The notes: generated by a model from the sequence alone, not told the origin. A stretch of DNA of 62,218 nt from Acidobacteriota bacterium (GCA_021324935.1 JAJPIE010000003.1:1-62218); one strand, 5' to 3'. Shown: positions 44,364 to 53,723, numbered from the stretch's first letter. Translations and numbers: made by a program.

Positions 44364-45662
44364 TCAAGTAAGCCAGTCGAGAATACGGTAATAGGCGCCG
44401 GCGAGGGGCAGGGCCCAGGTGTTTCCGCTGCGCAGGCCGAGTGGAGCGCCGGGAAAGGAAATTTTCGAAAACGGATTGTCGTCAGGGTCGCCGCAGATGG
44501 TGTTAGCAAGCTTGGCGCCCATCCACGTGGCGGCGGCTACGCCGTGTCCTGCGAAGCCAACGGCAAAGTGCATTCCATCGATTTTTCCGGAGTGCGGCAT
44601 GACATCGAAAGCAAAATCCAGCGTACCGCCCCAGACGTAGTCGACTTTGGTGTCGCGGAGTTGGGGATAGACGTCCACCATTCCCTGGCGAAGGAGTTCG
44701 GCGCTTTCGCGGACTGTGGATTCGGATTCGGGAAAAAAGGCGGCGCGGCCGCCAAAGAGCATGCGATTGTCAGGCGTCAGGCGGTAGTAATAAAGAAAGT
44801 GCTTCGAGTCGTAAATCATTCGATTGCGCGGAGAAAGCTCGGCCGCGAGTTTATCCGGGAGAATTTCAGTGGCGATGATATAGGAACCGATGGGAATGAC
44901 TTTTTTGCGCAGAGCCGGAGTGGCAGACGTGGTGTATGCGCCACTGGCGAGCAAGATTTCTTTGGCGATGAGCGCGCCTTTTGTCGTTTCGACGCGGAAA
45001 CTGCCGGTGGTGCCGTTGGATTGGCGCGTAACGCTGGTGACGCGGGTACGATCGAACAGGCAAGCGCCTCGGCGTTGGGCGGCTTTGGCCAGGCCATGAA
45101 CGTAGCGCGCGGGATTGACGCCGGCGCTGGTTTCATCGACCATGCCACCGAAATAGATGGCCGAACCGATTTCCGATTTGAGGGCGCCGCGGGGAACGAT
45201 ACGCAGTTCGTGGTTGAACTCGCTCTTGATGCGCGCGGCGGCTGCGGCGTAGTCGGCGAAATGAGACTGCTTGCAGGCCACTTCGAGATGGCCGCAGCGC
45301 GAGAAATTGCAGTCGATGGCCTCTTCGCGGACGATTTTTTCCACGAGATCGATGGATTCGAGCGAAGCTGCATACATGCGCTGGACAAGTTCGCGGCCGT
45401 ACCGCTGTAGGAGCGTGGGCACAGGGAGCTTCATGCCAGTGAGCACCATTCCGCCGTTGCGGCAACTGGCACCCCAGCCGAGCGTTTCGGCTTCCAAAAG
45501 CACAACGTTGACGCCGCGCATCGCCAGAGTGCGAGCGGCGGAAAGTCCGCAAAAGCCGCCACCGACAATGGCGACGTCGGCCTTATCGGGCAGCAAGCGA
45601 GCCGCACCTATGGCAGGCTCAGAGACTGTCGTGAGCCAGTAGTTCGTTTCGCTGATGGCCAT
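44364..45662 (-). CDS. FAD-dependent amino acid/amine oxidase (DAO family)
   Basis: 432 residues. Dinucleotide motif DVAIVGGGFCGLSAARTLA, then VVLLEAETLGWGASCRNGGMV, in which the conserved region near the FAD attachment site of this family is visible. Substrate-domain strands continue to VWGGTLDFAFDVMPHSGKIDG and end with FAGHGVAAATWMG, the usual C-terminal FAD contact. It resembles gamma-glutamylputrescine oxidase and glycine/D-amino-acid oxidases. The substrate is not determinable. Confidence 0.9.
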   Translation of the reverse strand: MAISETNYWLTTVSEPAIGAARLLPDKADVAIVGGGFCGLSAARTLAMRGVNVVLLEAETLGWGASCRNGGMVLTGMKLPVPTLLQRYGRELVQRMYAASLESIDLVEKIVREEAIDCNFSRCGHLEVACKQSHFADYAAAAARIKSEFNHELRIVPRGALKSEIGSAIYFGGMVDETSAGVNPARYVHGLAKAAQRRGACLFDRTRVTSVTRQSNGTTGSFRVETTKGALIAKEILLASGAYTTSATPALRKKVIPIGSYIIATEILPDKLAAELSPRNRMIYDSKHFLYYYRLTPDNRMLFGGRAAFFPESESTVRESAELLRQGMVDVYPQLRDTKVDYVWGGTLDFAFDVMPHSGKIDGMHFAVGFAGHGVAAATWMGAKLANTICGDPDDNPFSKISFPGAPLGLRSGNTWALPLAGAYYRILDWLT

Positions 45663-45838
45663 GTATTTATTGACAGAAGTTTAGCACTCACAAGAGGGTT
45701 AGAAAAAACTTCTGCAGGCGCCCCAACCGGAGAAGGAACGGGCTGAAGAAGCTGGATTCCTACGAAGAATCGGTATGTGGGTTAAGAGAGGGCACCCGCT
45801 TTAGGAGCGCCCGACACAAAGGTGGTTGTGATACGACG

Positions 45839-47197
45839 CTAAACGCTGCGGAGAACGATGTGGGTGATTTCCGGGGGAGCGCCTAAGCGGACGGGCGCGC
45901 CGACGGTGCCGAGGCCGCGGTTCACGTAGAGAGCGGAGAGGCCCTTGGGAGCATTAGGCATGAGCTTAATAGTCTCGCCCATGCGGCGAGGTTGGTCGGG
46001 CATCCGCAGCGGGCGCTGATAGAGACCTGCAATGTAACTGGTGATGAAACGAGCGGGACTCAAGCTGACATCGAGAATTTCAACCTGCACTTGCCCGCCA
46101 TGCGTGTGGCCGGCGAGGGAAAGCTCGACGCCCATCTCCGCGGCGCGGTTGAAAGTGTTGGGATTATGCGAGAGCAGAATGTTCGGCATGTCGCGGCGGA
46201 CTAGCGGTTCCAAACCGGCGAGCATCTGCTGCTTGCGGCCGCCGGGGGTACGTTCGCGCTGATAGTCCACGCCAATCAAGTTCAGCTGCCTGCCCTTGTA
46301 ATGGATGGTCGCGTTTTCACGGCGCAGGAGCTTCATGCCCGCTTGCTGATAGAGGCGTTCGGCAAGGTCCTCGGCGCGGGCGTAAATTTCGTGATTGCCG
46401 TTGCAGCCATAAACGCCGAGCGGCGCGTAAAGGCGGCCCACTTCCTCAACGGCATCGTAAAGCGAATCATGCATGCCGGTGATCAGGTCACCGGTGACGA
46501 CGGCTAGATCCGCGCCAACGTCATTGGCCATATCCACGGCCCGGCGCACCGATTCGCGTGTCATGTAGGCGCTCAAGTGAATGTCGCTGATCTGGACGAT
46601 GCTCAAGCCGTCCATGGCGGAGGGCAGGTTGGCGACGGGAATTTCCACGCGGCGCAATTCATAGCGCAGGCGCTCAGCGGCGAATCCATACATCACACCG
46701 AGAAACGGCGCAGCGCCGGCAACGACGCTGGCGGTGCGGAAAAACGTGCGGCGAGATGGATCGGGGACGATGTCTTCAAACTCCAGCCGATGCGCCGGCG
46801 GTTTGGGCGCTTCGGCAGGCGCAGGCTTGTGGAAGTGGTGCCAGAGCCATTCGAGCGCGTGCACACCCTTGATTGCGACATACCCGAACAATGCACAGGC
46901 AAACCAGAGCCCGGTGAAAGAAGCCAGCGGAGAATGGTTGGGAATCACGCGGCCATGATCCTGGCGCAAGCTATCCGCAATCGTCAGGATGATCGCGAGA
47001 AGACTCCCTAGATAAGTCAAGCGGACGCCAACGCGCAGCGCCGTACGCCCCCAGTGGCCGGTAACCCGCCAGATGGCGCGATACCAGAAGCGCTGAGACA
47101 AAAACAGGACCGTCACAATCGACAGTCCTACCAGTACCCTCAGAATGATCCATCCCCAGTTCAAATTACTGCTCCCTCGACCAGACAAGACAAGCAT
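45839..47197 (-). CDS. Membrane-anchored metallophosphoesterase
   Basis: 452 residues. Four N-terminal hydrophobic helices (to about 115), a linker with a twin-Arg-like DPSRRTFFRTASVVAGAAPF, then a calcineurin-like phosphoesterase: IVQISDIHLSAYM (Asp, His), VVTGDLITG (Asp), GVYGCNGNHEIY (Asn, His), ILLSHNP and LSLAGHTHGGQ. It resembles YaeI/YkuE lipid-associated phosphodiesterases. The active site probably faces the periplasm. Confidence 0.9.
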   Translation of the reverse strand: MLVLSGRGSSNLNWGWIILRVLVGLSIVTVLFLSQRFWYRAIWRVTGHWGRTALRVGVRLTYLGSLLAIILTIADSLRQDHGRVIPNHSPLASFTGLWFACALFGYVAIKGVHALEWLWHHFHKPAPAEAPKPPAHRLEFEDIVPDPSRRTFFRTASVVAGAAPFLGVMYGFAAERLRYELRRVEIPVANLPSAMDGLSIVQISDIHLSAYMTRESVRRAVDMANDVGADLAVVTGDLITGMHDSLYDAVEEVGRLYAPLGVYGCNGNHEIYARAEDLAERLYQQAGMKLLRRENATIHYKGRQLNLIGVDYQRERTPGGRKQQMLAGLEPLVRRDMPNILLSHNPNTFNRAAEMGVELSLAGHTHGGQVQVEILDVSLSPARFITSYIAGLYQRPLRMPDQPRRMGETIKLMPNAPKGLSALYVNRGLGTVGAPVRLGAPPEITHIVLRSV

Positions 47198-47430
47198 AGC
47201 ACGCCAGGCGTAAGGGTTTTGTATGGAGTTAGCGCCAAGGTGCTAGAAATAAACCTCTCCTTTTCTATGCTTTCCGAAGACTTGCAGGGTCCCATGGGGG
47301 TATGATGGCAGCCGCCTGGAGCCGGGTGGCTTGCGAATTCGAGGGTCCTGCGAAACTTCTTTTGGATCGCTGCGTCTGAGTCGGGAGGCCCGTTCCTACC
47401 AAGACTAAATTGGACTGAAGGAGAGAAGCG

Positions 47431-47997
47431 ATGAAACGCGTACACTTTTTGACCGGGTGTTTGCTGATGGCGGTGTTGTGCGCACTACCCGTGCTGGGGC
47501 AGGAGGCGGCAAAGAAAAAGCCAGGGCCGGCGCCAAGCCCATCCCAGGCGGTGCTGGAGGCGTGGAACGACATAGGACGAAAATTGATTGCGATGGCCGA
47601 GGATTTTCCGGAAGACAAATATGGCTACAAGCCGCACAAGGATTCACGGACGTTCGAGGCCAACATGATGCACGCGGCTGCTTCGATGTACTACTTCACA
47701 GACATTGCGAATGGGAAAAAGCCGCGCTATGCCGACGACCCGAAGGACGTGAAGGTTGCGAATCGCGCGGACCTGGTGGCGTTTGTAAAGAAGTGCGTGG
47801 AGGACGGGGCGGCAACGATCAAGGCGAAGGGCGACAAGGGAATGATTGAGGTGGTGGATGACGGCAGCCCACATTTGGATCGGCTCTACGACGTTGCCTA
47901 TGGGTTGATCGAGCATTCCGGGGAGCACTACGGACAGTTGGTTGTCTATTACCGGGCAAATGGCTTGGTGCCGCCGGAATCGAGACCGAAGAAGTAA
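47431..47997 (+). CDS. Exported DinB-like four-helix protein
   Basis: 188 residues with a signal peptide (ending LPVLGQEA). The body is a DinB/YfiT-type bundle: a first helix with VLEAWNDIGRKLIAMAED, FPEDKYGYKPHKDSRTFEAN, MMHAAASMYYF and a late LIEHSGEHYGQLVVYYRANGLVPPES. The His residues in MMHAA and SGEHYG fit the usual metal triad. A terminator follows. Function unknown; the family includes thiol-dependent transferases. Confidence 0.88.
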   Translation: MKRVHFLTGCLLMAVLCALPVLGQEAAKKKPGPAPSPSQAVLEAWNDIGRKLIAMAEDFPEDKYGYKPHKDSRTFEANMMHAAASMYYFTDIANGKKPRYADDPKDVKVANRADLVAFVKKCVEDGAATIKAKGDKGMIEVVDDGSPHLDRLYDVAYGLIEHSGEHYGQLVVYYRANGLVPPESRPKK

Positions 47998-48034
47998 AGG
48001 AGGCAAAGTACCCGCAGATCTCCTTGGATTTGAA

Positions 48035-48072
48035 GGGCACGGTGCCTGAGCTTCGTGCCCTTCTTTTTTTTG
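48035..48072 (+). terminator. Terminator of the DinB-like gene
   Basis: GGGCACG/CGTGCCC stem (48035-48060) with a GC-rich loop, followed by TTCTTTTTTTT. Confidence 0.85.
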
Positions 48073-48197
48073 GGAAAACGCTCTGGAAAGGGGAGGCTTG
48101 CGCCGCTTTTGAGGGGCAAGGTCGGCCGCAATGAACGTTTTGGAGGTGACAATCTAAACGGTAAAAGCAGGAGCCAGGCTCTCGCACTCCAAGAGGA

Positions 48198-50321
48198 TTA
48201 AACGGCAGCGGTGCCGGCGATACCGTTGACAAGAAGGCGTTTCAATTCCTCGGGATCGGAAGTCGGCGGGAGACAGGTGCAGCCGGAGCAGACGAGGGCA
48301 GCGGGCTTATCTTTCGGAAGATGCGGCAGCGTTTCGCGCAGCGCCAGCGGGAGAAACTCGAGCGAGGTAGACGGAGTGACGCGGAGAACGGCTTTGCCGA
48401 AGCGGAAAACGCCGTTGGCGGCGCGTTCGAGTTGTGCCGCGCGTTCATTTCCTTCAGCGCCGGTGATGACGACTTGTATCGGATGATTGGCGAAGAGGAT
48501 GGCCGCGAGCCCGTAGGTAGCGGCGAAGAGCCCGTATTGCGGGGCCACGCCAGCGAAGGCTTCGAGAGTCTTCTTCGCCCAGTCGTAATATTTCGCGTCG
48601 CCGGTATAGGAGTGCATGCGCGTGAGGGCCATGGCGGCGACGGAATTGGCGCTGGGCGTCGGCGAATCCTGAAAGGGCTTGCGGCGAACTTCAAGGCCGC
48701 CCATGGCGGGGGCATCAGAGGCGCGATCAAAGAAGCCGCCGTTTTGCGAGTCGCCGTACTTTTCGATAGCGAGATCCAAGGTGCATTGCGCAGCGCGAAA
48801 ATATTTCGGTTCGAGCGTGGTCTCATAAACATCGAGCAGAGCCTGCACGCCGAAAACCTGATCGTCAAGCGAGCCGCGGAGCGCAGGTCCTCCGATGCGG
48901 TGGGCGAATCCGTTTTCTTCGCTCCAAGCCTCCCGCAACATACGATCCATCGTTTTCAGGGCAAATGTGCGCGCAATCTCCTCAATCCCGTTGTTTCGTA
49001 ACTGCCGCGAGGCGTCGAGAAAAGCAGAAACAAACATTGCGTTCCAGGCTGCGTACATGGTTTTGTCGATGAATGGCGCAGGGCGCGCAGCTCGAGCGAC
49101 CCGCATTTTCGCTTCGGCCTGTAGCTTGAGGTTCACGACTTCCCGCGGGTCTTTCCCCAGGATCTTTCCAATTTCTTCAAAGCCGCGCGCAATCCAAAGG
49201 ACATTTTTCGCAGGGTTGTGATGCATTTCCCCGTGCGGTTCGACGTCATAGTAAAGCTCAATAACTTTCGATTCTTCCGGGGTGAGCACGGCGCGCACTT
49301 CGTCCAGCGTCCAAGTGAAATAGTCGCCGTCATCGTCGAGGGAAGAGTCGGCGTCCTGGCTGGCGTAGAAGCCACCCCTTTCCTGATCAGAGAGAACCTT
49401 GTGCACCCAGAGGATGATGCTATCCGCAGTGTCGTTGAAAGAAGCTTCCCAATCGTGCTTTTCACTCACTTGGGTAGCGTGCACAAAGTTTTTGAGCAGC
49501 TCCGAATTGTCGTAGGACATCTTTTCAAAATGCGGGACTAGCCAGCGCTCGTCTACGGAATAACGATGGAATCCGCCTTCGAGCTGGTCGTATACGCCGC
49601 CTTTGGCCATTTTTTCGAGCGTGGTTTCGGCCATGGCGAGCAGATGCTTTTCGCCGGTCTGGCGGTAGCGCTCGAGGAGCAAGTCGACGGCGGGGGCGTG
49701 AGGAAATTTTGGCGCATTCCCGAAACCCCCGTTGCGGATATCGAAAAGCTGCGTCATCGAACTGATTTGCGAATCCACCACACTGAGATCGAATTCGGCG
49801 CGAGCGCCAGCAAAGGCCTCGGCTTTGGCCACGGCTTCGGCGAGGGCTTCGGAGGTATTGGCGAGATCCTGGCGCTTATTCTTGTAGGCGTCGGCGACGG
49901 CGAGGAGGATGCGGCGGAAGCCGGGGCGGCCGTGCTGGTCCTCGGGCGGGAAATAAGTACCGCCGAAAAATGGTTTCCCGTCGGGCATCAGGAAGCCGGT
50001 GAGCGGCCAGCCGCCTTGCCCACTGATGGCACCAATGGCGGACTGATAGCGGGAATCAACGTCGGGTCGTTCGTCGCGATCGACTTTCACGGCGATGAAA
50101 TGCTCGTTGATGATTTGCGCGATGGCAGGATTTTCGTAGCTCTCGCGGTCGATCACATGGCACCAGTGGCACCAGATCGCGCCGATGTCGAGCAGGATGG
50201 GCTTGCCTTGCGATTGCGCGGCGCGGAAAGCGTCCTCGCCCCATTCATGCCAGTCGATCGGCTGATGCGCGGCGGAACGAAGGTACGGACTGGCGGAATG
50301 TTTGAGGCGGTTTTCGGTCAT
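48198..50321 (-). CDS. Thioredoxin-domain protein of the YyaL/SSP411 family
   Basis: 707 residues, normal for the family. The N-terminal thioredoxin-like domain (DUF255) has IGAIWCHWCHVIDRESYENP with a CHWC motif and SGQGGWPLTGFLMPDG. The rest is an (alpha/alpha)6-barrel like cellobiose epimerases: YDQLEGGFHRYSVDERWLVP, FEKMSYDNSELL and FYASQDADSSLDDDGDYFTW. No biochemical role is firmly known. It lies upstream of, and is transcribed away from, the DinB gene's end. Confidence 0.93.
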   Translation of the reverse strand: MTENRLKHSASPYLRSAAHQPIDWHEWGEDAFRAAQSQGKPILLDIGAIWCHWCHVIDRESYENPAIAQIINEHFIAVKVDRDERPDVDSRYQSAIGAISGQGGWPLTGFLMPDGKPFFGGTYFPPEDQHGRPGFRRILLAVADAYKNKRQDLANTSEALAEAVAKAEAFAGARAEFDLSVVDSQISSMTQLFDIRNGGFGNAPKFPHAPAVDLLLERYRQTGEKHLLAMAETTLEKMAKGGVYDQLEGGFHRYSVDERWLVPHFEKMSYDNSELLKNFVHATQVSEKHDWEASFNDTADSIILWVHKVLSDQERGGFYASQDADSSLDDDGDYFTWTLDEVRAVLTPEESKVIELYYDVEPHGEMHHNPAKNVLWIARGFEEIGKILGKDPREVVNLKLQAEAKMRVARAARPAPFIDKTMYAAWNAMFVSAFLDASRQLRNNGIEEIARTFALKTMDRMLREAWSEENGFAHRIGGPALRGSLDDQVFGVQALLDVYETTLEPKYFRAAQCTLDLAIEKYGDSQNGGFFDRASDAPAMGGLEVRRKPFQDSPTPSANSVAAMALTRMHSYTGDAKYYDWAKKTLEAFAGVAPQYGLFAATYGLAAILFANHPIQVVITGAEGNERAAQLERAANGVFRFGKAVLRVTPSTSLEFLPLALRETLPHLPKDKPAALVCSGCTCLPPTSDPEELKRLLVNGIAGTAAV

Positions 50322-50411
50322 GGGGATTTGATGGATCCAATGCTCCCGTTGTCGCGCGGACTCAACGTGAAAGGTGCCCGCCGCAGAAGGCGTTCACTAG
50401 AGTTATGTCAT

Positions 50412-50888
50412 TTACTGCAAGTGTTTGCCGGGGCCGAGGTCGCGCGGGTCGAGCGGCTTGCGGCCGGCGTAGCCTTCGTCTTGCTTGTGATAGTAGCGAA
50501 TGCGATCTTCGCCGAGTTTCCAGCACAGATAAACTTCCTGGTCATCCAGGATGGCGGGGAAATCGAGCAGGCCGATATCGAGATCTTTGATCAAGCAACC
50601 CGTCGAGAGAATCTTTTCCAGGTTGGCTTTCATCACTTCGGCGAGGCTTTGTTGCTCCATGCGCTTTTCAGCAAGCTTGGCATAGGGCACCAGGATGCCG
50701 CCCATCATCAGGATTCGCGTGGAGACGGCAGTCAGATCCTGCTCCAACACAGAAAGCTTTTTGCGCGCACCGATCGCTTCGATGAGGAATGGCTCGAGCT
50801 CCCGGCGGGTCCGCTCGGCTTCGGTGAGCGTGAAGAGGCGCTGTGGCGGCTCTGGCAGATCTTCCCGGTCTTCGTCGTCTTCCGGCAT
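50412..50888 (-). CDS. DUF2203 protein
   Basis: 158 residues from ATG 50888 (MPEDDEDREDLPEPP). After an acidic N-terminus come RLFTLTEAERTRRELEPFL and a helical middle. The family-defining C-terminus includes CLIKDLDIGLLDFPAILDDQEVYLCWKLGE and IRYYHKQDEGYAGRKPL. Function unknown. It is 98 bases after moaA on the same strand and probably in its transcript. Confidence 0.88.
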   Translation of the reverse strand: MPEDDEDREDLPEPPQRLFTLTEAERTRRELEPFLIEAIGARKKLSVLEQDLTAVSTRILMMGGILVPYAKLAEKRMEQQSLAEVMKANLEKILSTGCLIKDLDIGLLDFPAILDDQEVYLCWKLGEDRIRYYHKQDEGYAGRKPLDPRDLGPGKHLQ

Positions 50889-50986
50889 GCGTTCTCCGAT
50901 TCGGTGCTGTGTGGGCACTTGTTTAAGGGAAGGATAGCACGGGCGTTGTAGGAAATTAGCGATAAAGAAGGCGCACGCTCGGGGCA

Positions 50987-51970
50987 TTAGCCACCAATGA
51001 ACACCATGGTGCGCGAGGGCGGCACAAAACCCGGTTCGTTGATGCGATGACCCTTTTCTTTTTGGTCGGCAAGCGCGCGGATGCGGGCTTCAATCTCGGA
51101 ATCGGATGCATCGTTGCGCAGGAGGCCGCGGAGGTCGTGGTCATCCTTGCTGAAAAGGCAAGTGCGCATTTTCCCGTCGGCAGTGAGCCGGATACGAGAG
51201 CAGTGGCCGCAGAAGGGTTGCGTGACCGGAGCGATGAGGCCGATTTCCCCGGGGGCGCCGTCGGCAAAGCGATATTTGCGCGCAGTTTCGCTTTTGGCGT
51301 GGGGAATCTGCTCCAGCGGCCATTGGGCGTGAATGCGTCGATAGACTTCGTCGGCAGGGACCATCAAATCGCGCGACCAGTGGCGGTCGGCATCCAGCGG
51401 CATGAATTCGATGAAGCGCATGATGACGCCGCGCTCGCGGGCGAAAGCGGCGAAGGCTTCAACTTCATGCTCGTTGAAGCCGCGAACGAGAACGGCGTTG
51501 ATTTTGGCGGGCGCCAGGGCCGATGCTTGCACGGCGTCGATACCACGCATCACGGAATCGTACGAGCGCGTGCGGGTGATTTTTTCGAACTTGATCGGGT
51601 CGAGAGAGTCGAGACTTATATTGATGCGGTGGAGACCAGCCTCGAGCAATGCAGGAACACGCTCAGCGAGGAGATGACCGTTGGTGGTCATGGAGATGTC
51701 CGGGACGCGAAGCTCGTTCAGCTTGCGGAGGAATTTCTCGACGCCGTCTCGAACGAGCGGTTCTCCCCCCGTGATGCGCATTTTCTGAATGCCCAAGCCC
51801 GCGAAAATGAGGGCCAGGCGCTCGAGTTCCACCCAGGAAAGTATTTCGTCGTGTTCGCGATAGTTTTCCGGATCGGCGGAGCGGCAATAGACACAACGAA
51901 AATTGCAGCGGTCGGTGACCGAGATGCGAAGATCCGTAATCTGGCGTCCGAACTTATCATGAAGGGTCAT
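50987..51970 (-). CDS. moaA: GTP 3',8-cyclase (molybdenum cofactor synthesis)
   Basis: 327 residues. A radical-SAM enzyme making the first Moco precursor from GTP. The radical-SAM cysteines are in TDRCNFRCVYC, the SAM-binding GGEP in ITGGEPLVRDG, and the second cluster in FCGHCSRIRLTADGKMRTC. The C-terminus ends in Gly-Gly as in active MoaA. The ATG 51970 lies only 10 bases after the T-run of a strong terminator, so expression should depend on a structured leader. No clear Shine-Dalgarno sequence is visible outside that structure. Confidence 0.95.
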   Translation of the reverse strand: MTLHDKFGRQITDLRISVTDRCNFRCVYCRSADPENYREHDEILSWVELERLALIFAGLGIQKMRITGGEPLVRDGVEKFLRKLNELRVPDISMTTNGHLLAERVPALLEAGLHRINISLDSLDPIKFEKITRTRSYDSVMRGIDAVQASALAPAKINAVLVRGFNEHEVEAFAAFARERGVIMRFIEFMPLDADRHWSRDLMVPADEVYRRIHAQWPLEQIPHAKSETARKYRFADGAPGEIGLIAPVTQPFCGHCSRIRLTADGKMRTCLFSKDDHDLRGLLRNDASDSEIEARIRALADQKEKGHRINEPGFVPPSRTMVFIGG

Positions 51971-51979
51971 GGATTTGGC

Positions 51980-52014
51980 CCAAAATAAAAACCCGATTCG
52001 CGCATGGAATCGGG
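51980..52014 (-). terminator. Terminator hairpin directly before moaA
   Basis: On the minus strand an 8-bp stem CCCGATTC/GAATCGGG (51992-52014) with a 7-base loop is followed by TTTTTATTTTG. It ends 10 bases before the moaA start, so it can only serve as an attenuator or as the end of a leader RNA. Confidence 0.8.
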
Positions 52015-52171
52015 CTCAGCACGGAATTCCTTGGATTTCCGTTGAACTGGCTCCTTTCCAAGCACGGGAGGCCCGGGCGTTTCCACCCGAACCCTCGGCG
52101 GGCCGAAACCGGCCGCCTCGCCCCGCCACCATGGGATGTCTCTCCCGTAGGCCGACGAGGTCGGAGTTACA
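52015..52171 (-). ncRNA. Structured moaA leader, candidate Moco-type riboswitch
   Basis: The minus-strand leader before the terminator can fold into several helices. TACGGGAG pairs with CTCCCGTG across the middle. Inside is a GNRA-capped hairpin CGGGTG-GAAA-CGCCCG and a GGCGGCC/GGCCCGCC-like hairpin. Near the end is ACGGAA/TTCCGT, which sits next to the terminator stem and could compete with it. The position ahead of moaA plus the regulated-terminator layout fits a molybdenum-cofactor riboswitch. I cannot confirm the consensus by eye. Confidence 0.5.
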
Positions 52172-52177
52172 GCATGT

Positions 52178-52206
52178 ATCCTACGCCGGTTATATGCTGT
52201 CGGCAA
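52178..52206 (-). promoter_or_regulatory. Promoter of the moaA leader
   Basis: The minus strand has TTGCCG (52201-52206), a 17-base spacer and TAGGAT (52178-52183). The predicted start is near 52171, giving a leader of about 200 bases. Confidence 0.45.
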
Positions 52207-52290
52207 TCGAGGAGATATGCAGGATGGGCCATCCTTCGGGCGAAGCCATCACGTGCCGCTTGGGCGATTGTGGTAAAGTCTGCGAACAGC

Positions 52291-53472
52291 ATGCGAATCT
52301 TCATACTGGGCGCGGGGGCGACAGGGTCGCTGCTGGCGCATCTACTCGAAAAGCAGGGACACGTGGTGTGGTGCGGGGACCGGGACCCGGGGCGGGCGAG
52401 GCGGTTCCTGGGCAAGAGGTCCTCTATCCCGGTCACCAGCGTGAACGCGCGAAACCTGCGGGGGATCCTGCGGGCGGCCAAGGGGTGCCAACTGGTCGTC
52501 AACGCTTCGGCTTCGGTGTTCAACGAGATCGTGTTGAGAGCGGCGTTGCGTCTGCGCGCGCATTACCTGGACCTGAGTTCCCACCTGACGCGGAATCCCT
52601 TCAGGCCGGAGCAATTGCGATACCAGAAAAAATTCGAGGAAAAGCACCGAGTGGCGCTGATCAATGCGGGCGCGGCGCCCGGTTTAACGAACCTGCTGGT
52701 GAAACGCGCGGCGGAAATGCTGGACGAGGTGCACAGCGTGCATATTCGTTTATACGAAAGCAGCGAAAGCGACGATCCGATATCGCAGTGGTCGCCGGAA
52801 GTTTCTTTTGACGAGGCGATTTCCCACCCGCGAATTTACCGGCACAAGAAGTATCAGTTGGCGAAGCGCTTTTCGGAGCTGGAGAAGTTCCGGTTTCCGG
52901 AACCCATTGGCCGAGCAAACGTGGTGCTGGCCGCACAGGATGAGGTTGCGACGCTCCCCGAGCACATCCCGATGAACGATCTCGACGTGAAGATCGGCGG
53001 GAACGAGTTTGACCGGCTGCGGCGGTGGCACAAGCAGGGGAAGCTCTCAAAATCGCGCGGCATTCCAAGACAAAAGTTCCCCGCGACATCTTCGCCCAGA
53101 AAGATCGCCTCGCTAATCCGGCAAGGAATTTTGCAAAACGCGCGGTTTGCGGCCTCGGTGATCGTGATTGGCGTGAAGCGAAGGAAAAAGCACGATCAGC
53201 CGCTTTCCATCCGCAGCGACGTGATATTTCCGACCCTCTACCAAATCCGGCGGCAGGGAAAATTTACGACCCCCGTGGCCTACGCGACCGCGCACGTGGC
53301 GGCGATGTTCATTAAGTTCTTTAACCACGATCTCGAGGGAGTTTATGCGCCGGAGGCGCTGCCCACGGAGATGCGGCGCGCAATTGTGGCCGGAGTGAGA
53401 AAGCACGGCGTGAAGATCACGCATAAGGTGACGCCGTTGAAGGCGAAAGAAGAGGAAGAAGAATTTTTGTAG
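52291..53472 (+). CDS. Saccharopine-dehydrogenase-like NAD-binding protein
   Basis: 393 residues from ATG 52291. N-terminal Rossmann motif MRIFILGAGATGSLLAHLL, then CQLVVNASASVFNEIVLRAAL and the characteristic HYLDLSS, and NAGAAPGLTNLLVKRAAE. These fit saccharopine-reductase/homospermidine-synthase-like proteins. The C-terminal half includes TPVAYATAHVAAMFIKFF. The substrate is unknown. It is divergent from moaA. Confidence 0.82.
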   Translation: MRIFILGAGATGSLLAHLLEKQGHVVWCGDRDPGRARRFLGKRSSIPVTSVNARNLRGILRAAKGCQLVVNASASVFNEIVLRAALRLRAHYLDLSSHLTRNPFRPEQLRYQKKFEEKHRVALINAGAAPGLTNLLVKRAAEMLDEVHSVHIRLYESSESDDPISQWSPEVSFDEAISHPRIYRHKKYQLAKRFSELEKFRFPEPIGRANVVLAAQDEVATLPEHIPMNDLDVKIGGNEFDRLRRWHKQGKLSKSRGIPRQKFPATSSPRKIASLIRQGILQNARFAASVIVIGVKRRKKHDQPLSIRSDVIFPTLYQIRRQGKFTTPVAYATAHVAAMFIKFFNHDLEGVYAPEALPTEMRRAIVAGVRKHGVKITHKVTPLKAKEEEEEFL

Positions 53473-53525
53473 TTCCTCCGCAATGCCGACTAAAAACACG
53501 CGCCCCGCGGCCAGCCGCTACAAAC

Positions 53526-53723
53526 TCAGCAGCACCGGTTGGGACGGGAATATTTGCCATTGAGCTGTTCGACGTAAAAATCTCTCGGGGACAACCGATT
53601 CGCGACCTGGCGGCGATTCGCGTACGCTACATAGGTTTCGTAGGCGGAATCGCCACACCACTGGCGCAAGCCGCTCCAGAAACGCCTCAGCACAGATTCG
53701 ATTTTGATGACCAATGTGCGCAT
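53526..53723 (-). CDS. ybdD: YbdD/YjiX-family small protein (cysteine form)
   Basis: 65 residues from ATG 53723. Family features are FWSGLRQWCGDSAYETYVAY, LSPRDFYVEQLNGKYSRPNRCC and stop. The terminal R-C-C corresponds to the K-C-U end of the selenoprotein form, so Cys replaces selenocysteine here. The start overlaps the cstA stop (TGATG), the usual cstA-ybdD pairing. The small protein is thought to act with the transporter. Confidence 0.9.
   Translation of the reverse strand: MRTLVIKIESVLRRFWSGLRQWCGDSAYETYVAYANRRQVANRLSPRDFYVEQLNGKYSRPNRCC

Noticed and set aside
52015..52171. Glycine or TPP riboswitch in the moaA leader
   Set aside because: A GGGAGAG-like string is present, but the other conserved glycine-aptamer segments and the TPP core strings are absent.
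53518..53530. Selenocysteine readthrough of the ybdD TGA
   Set aside because: The codon before TGA is already the second Cys of the terminal pair, and no stop follows soon after in frame.
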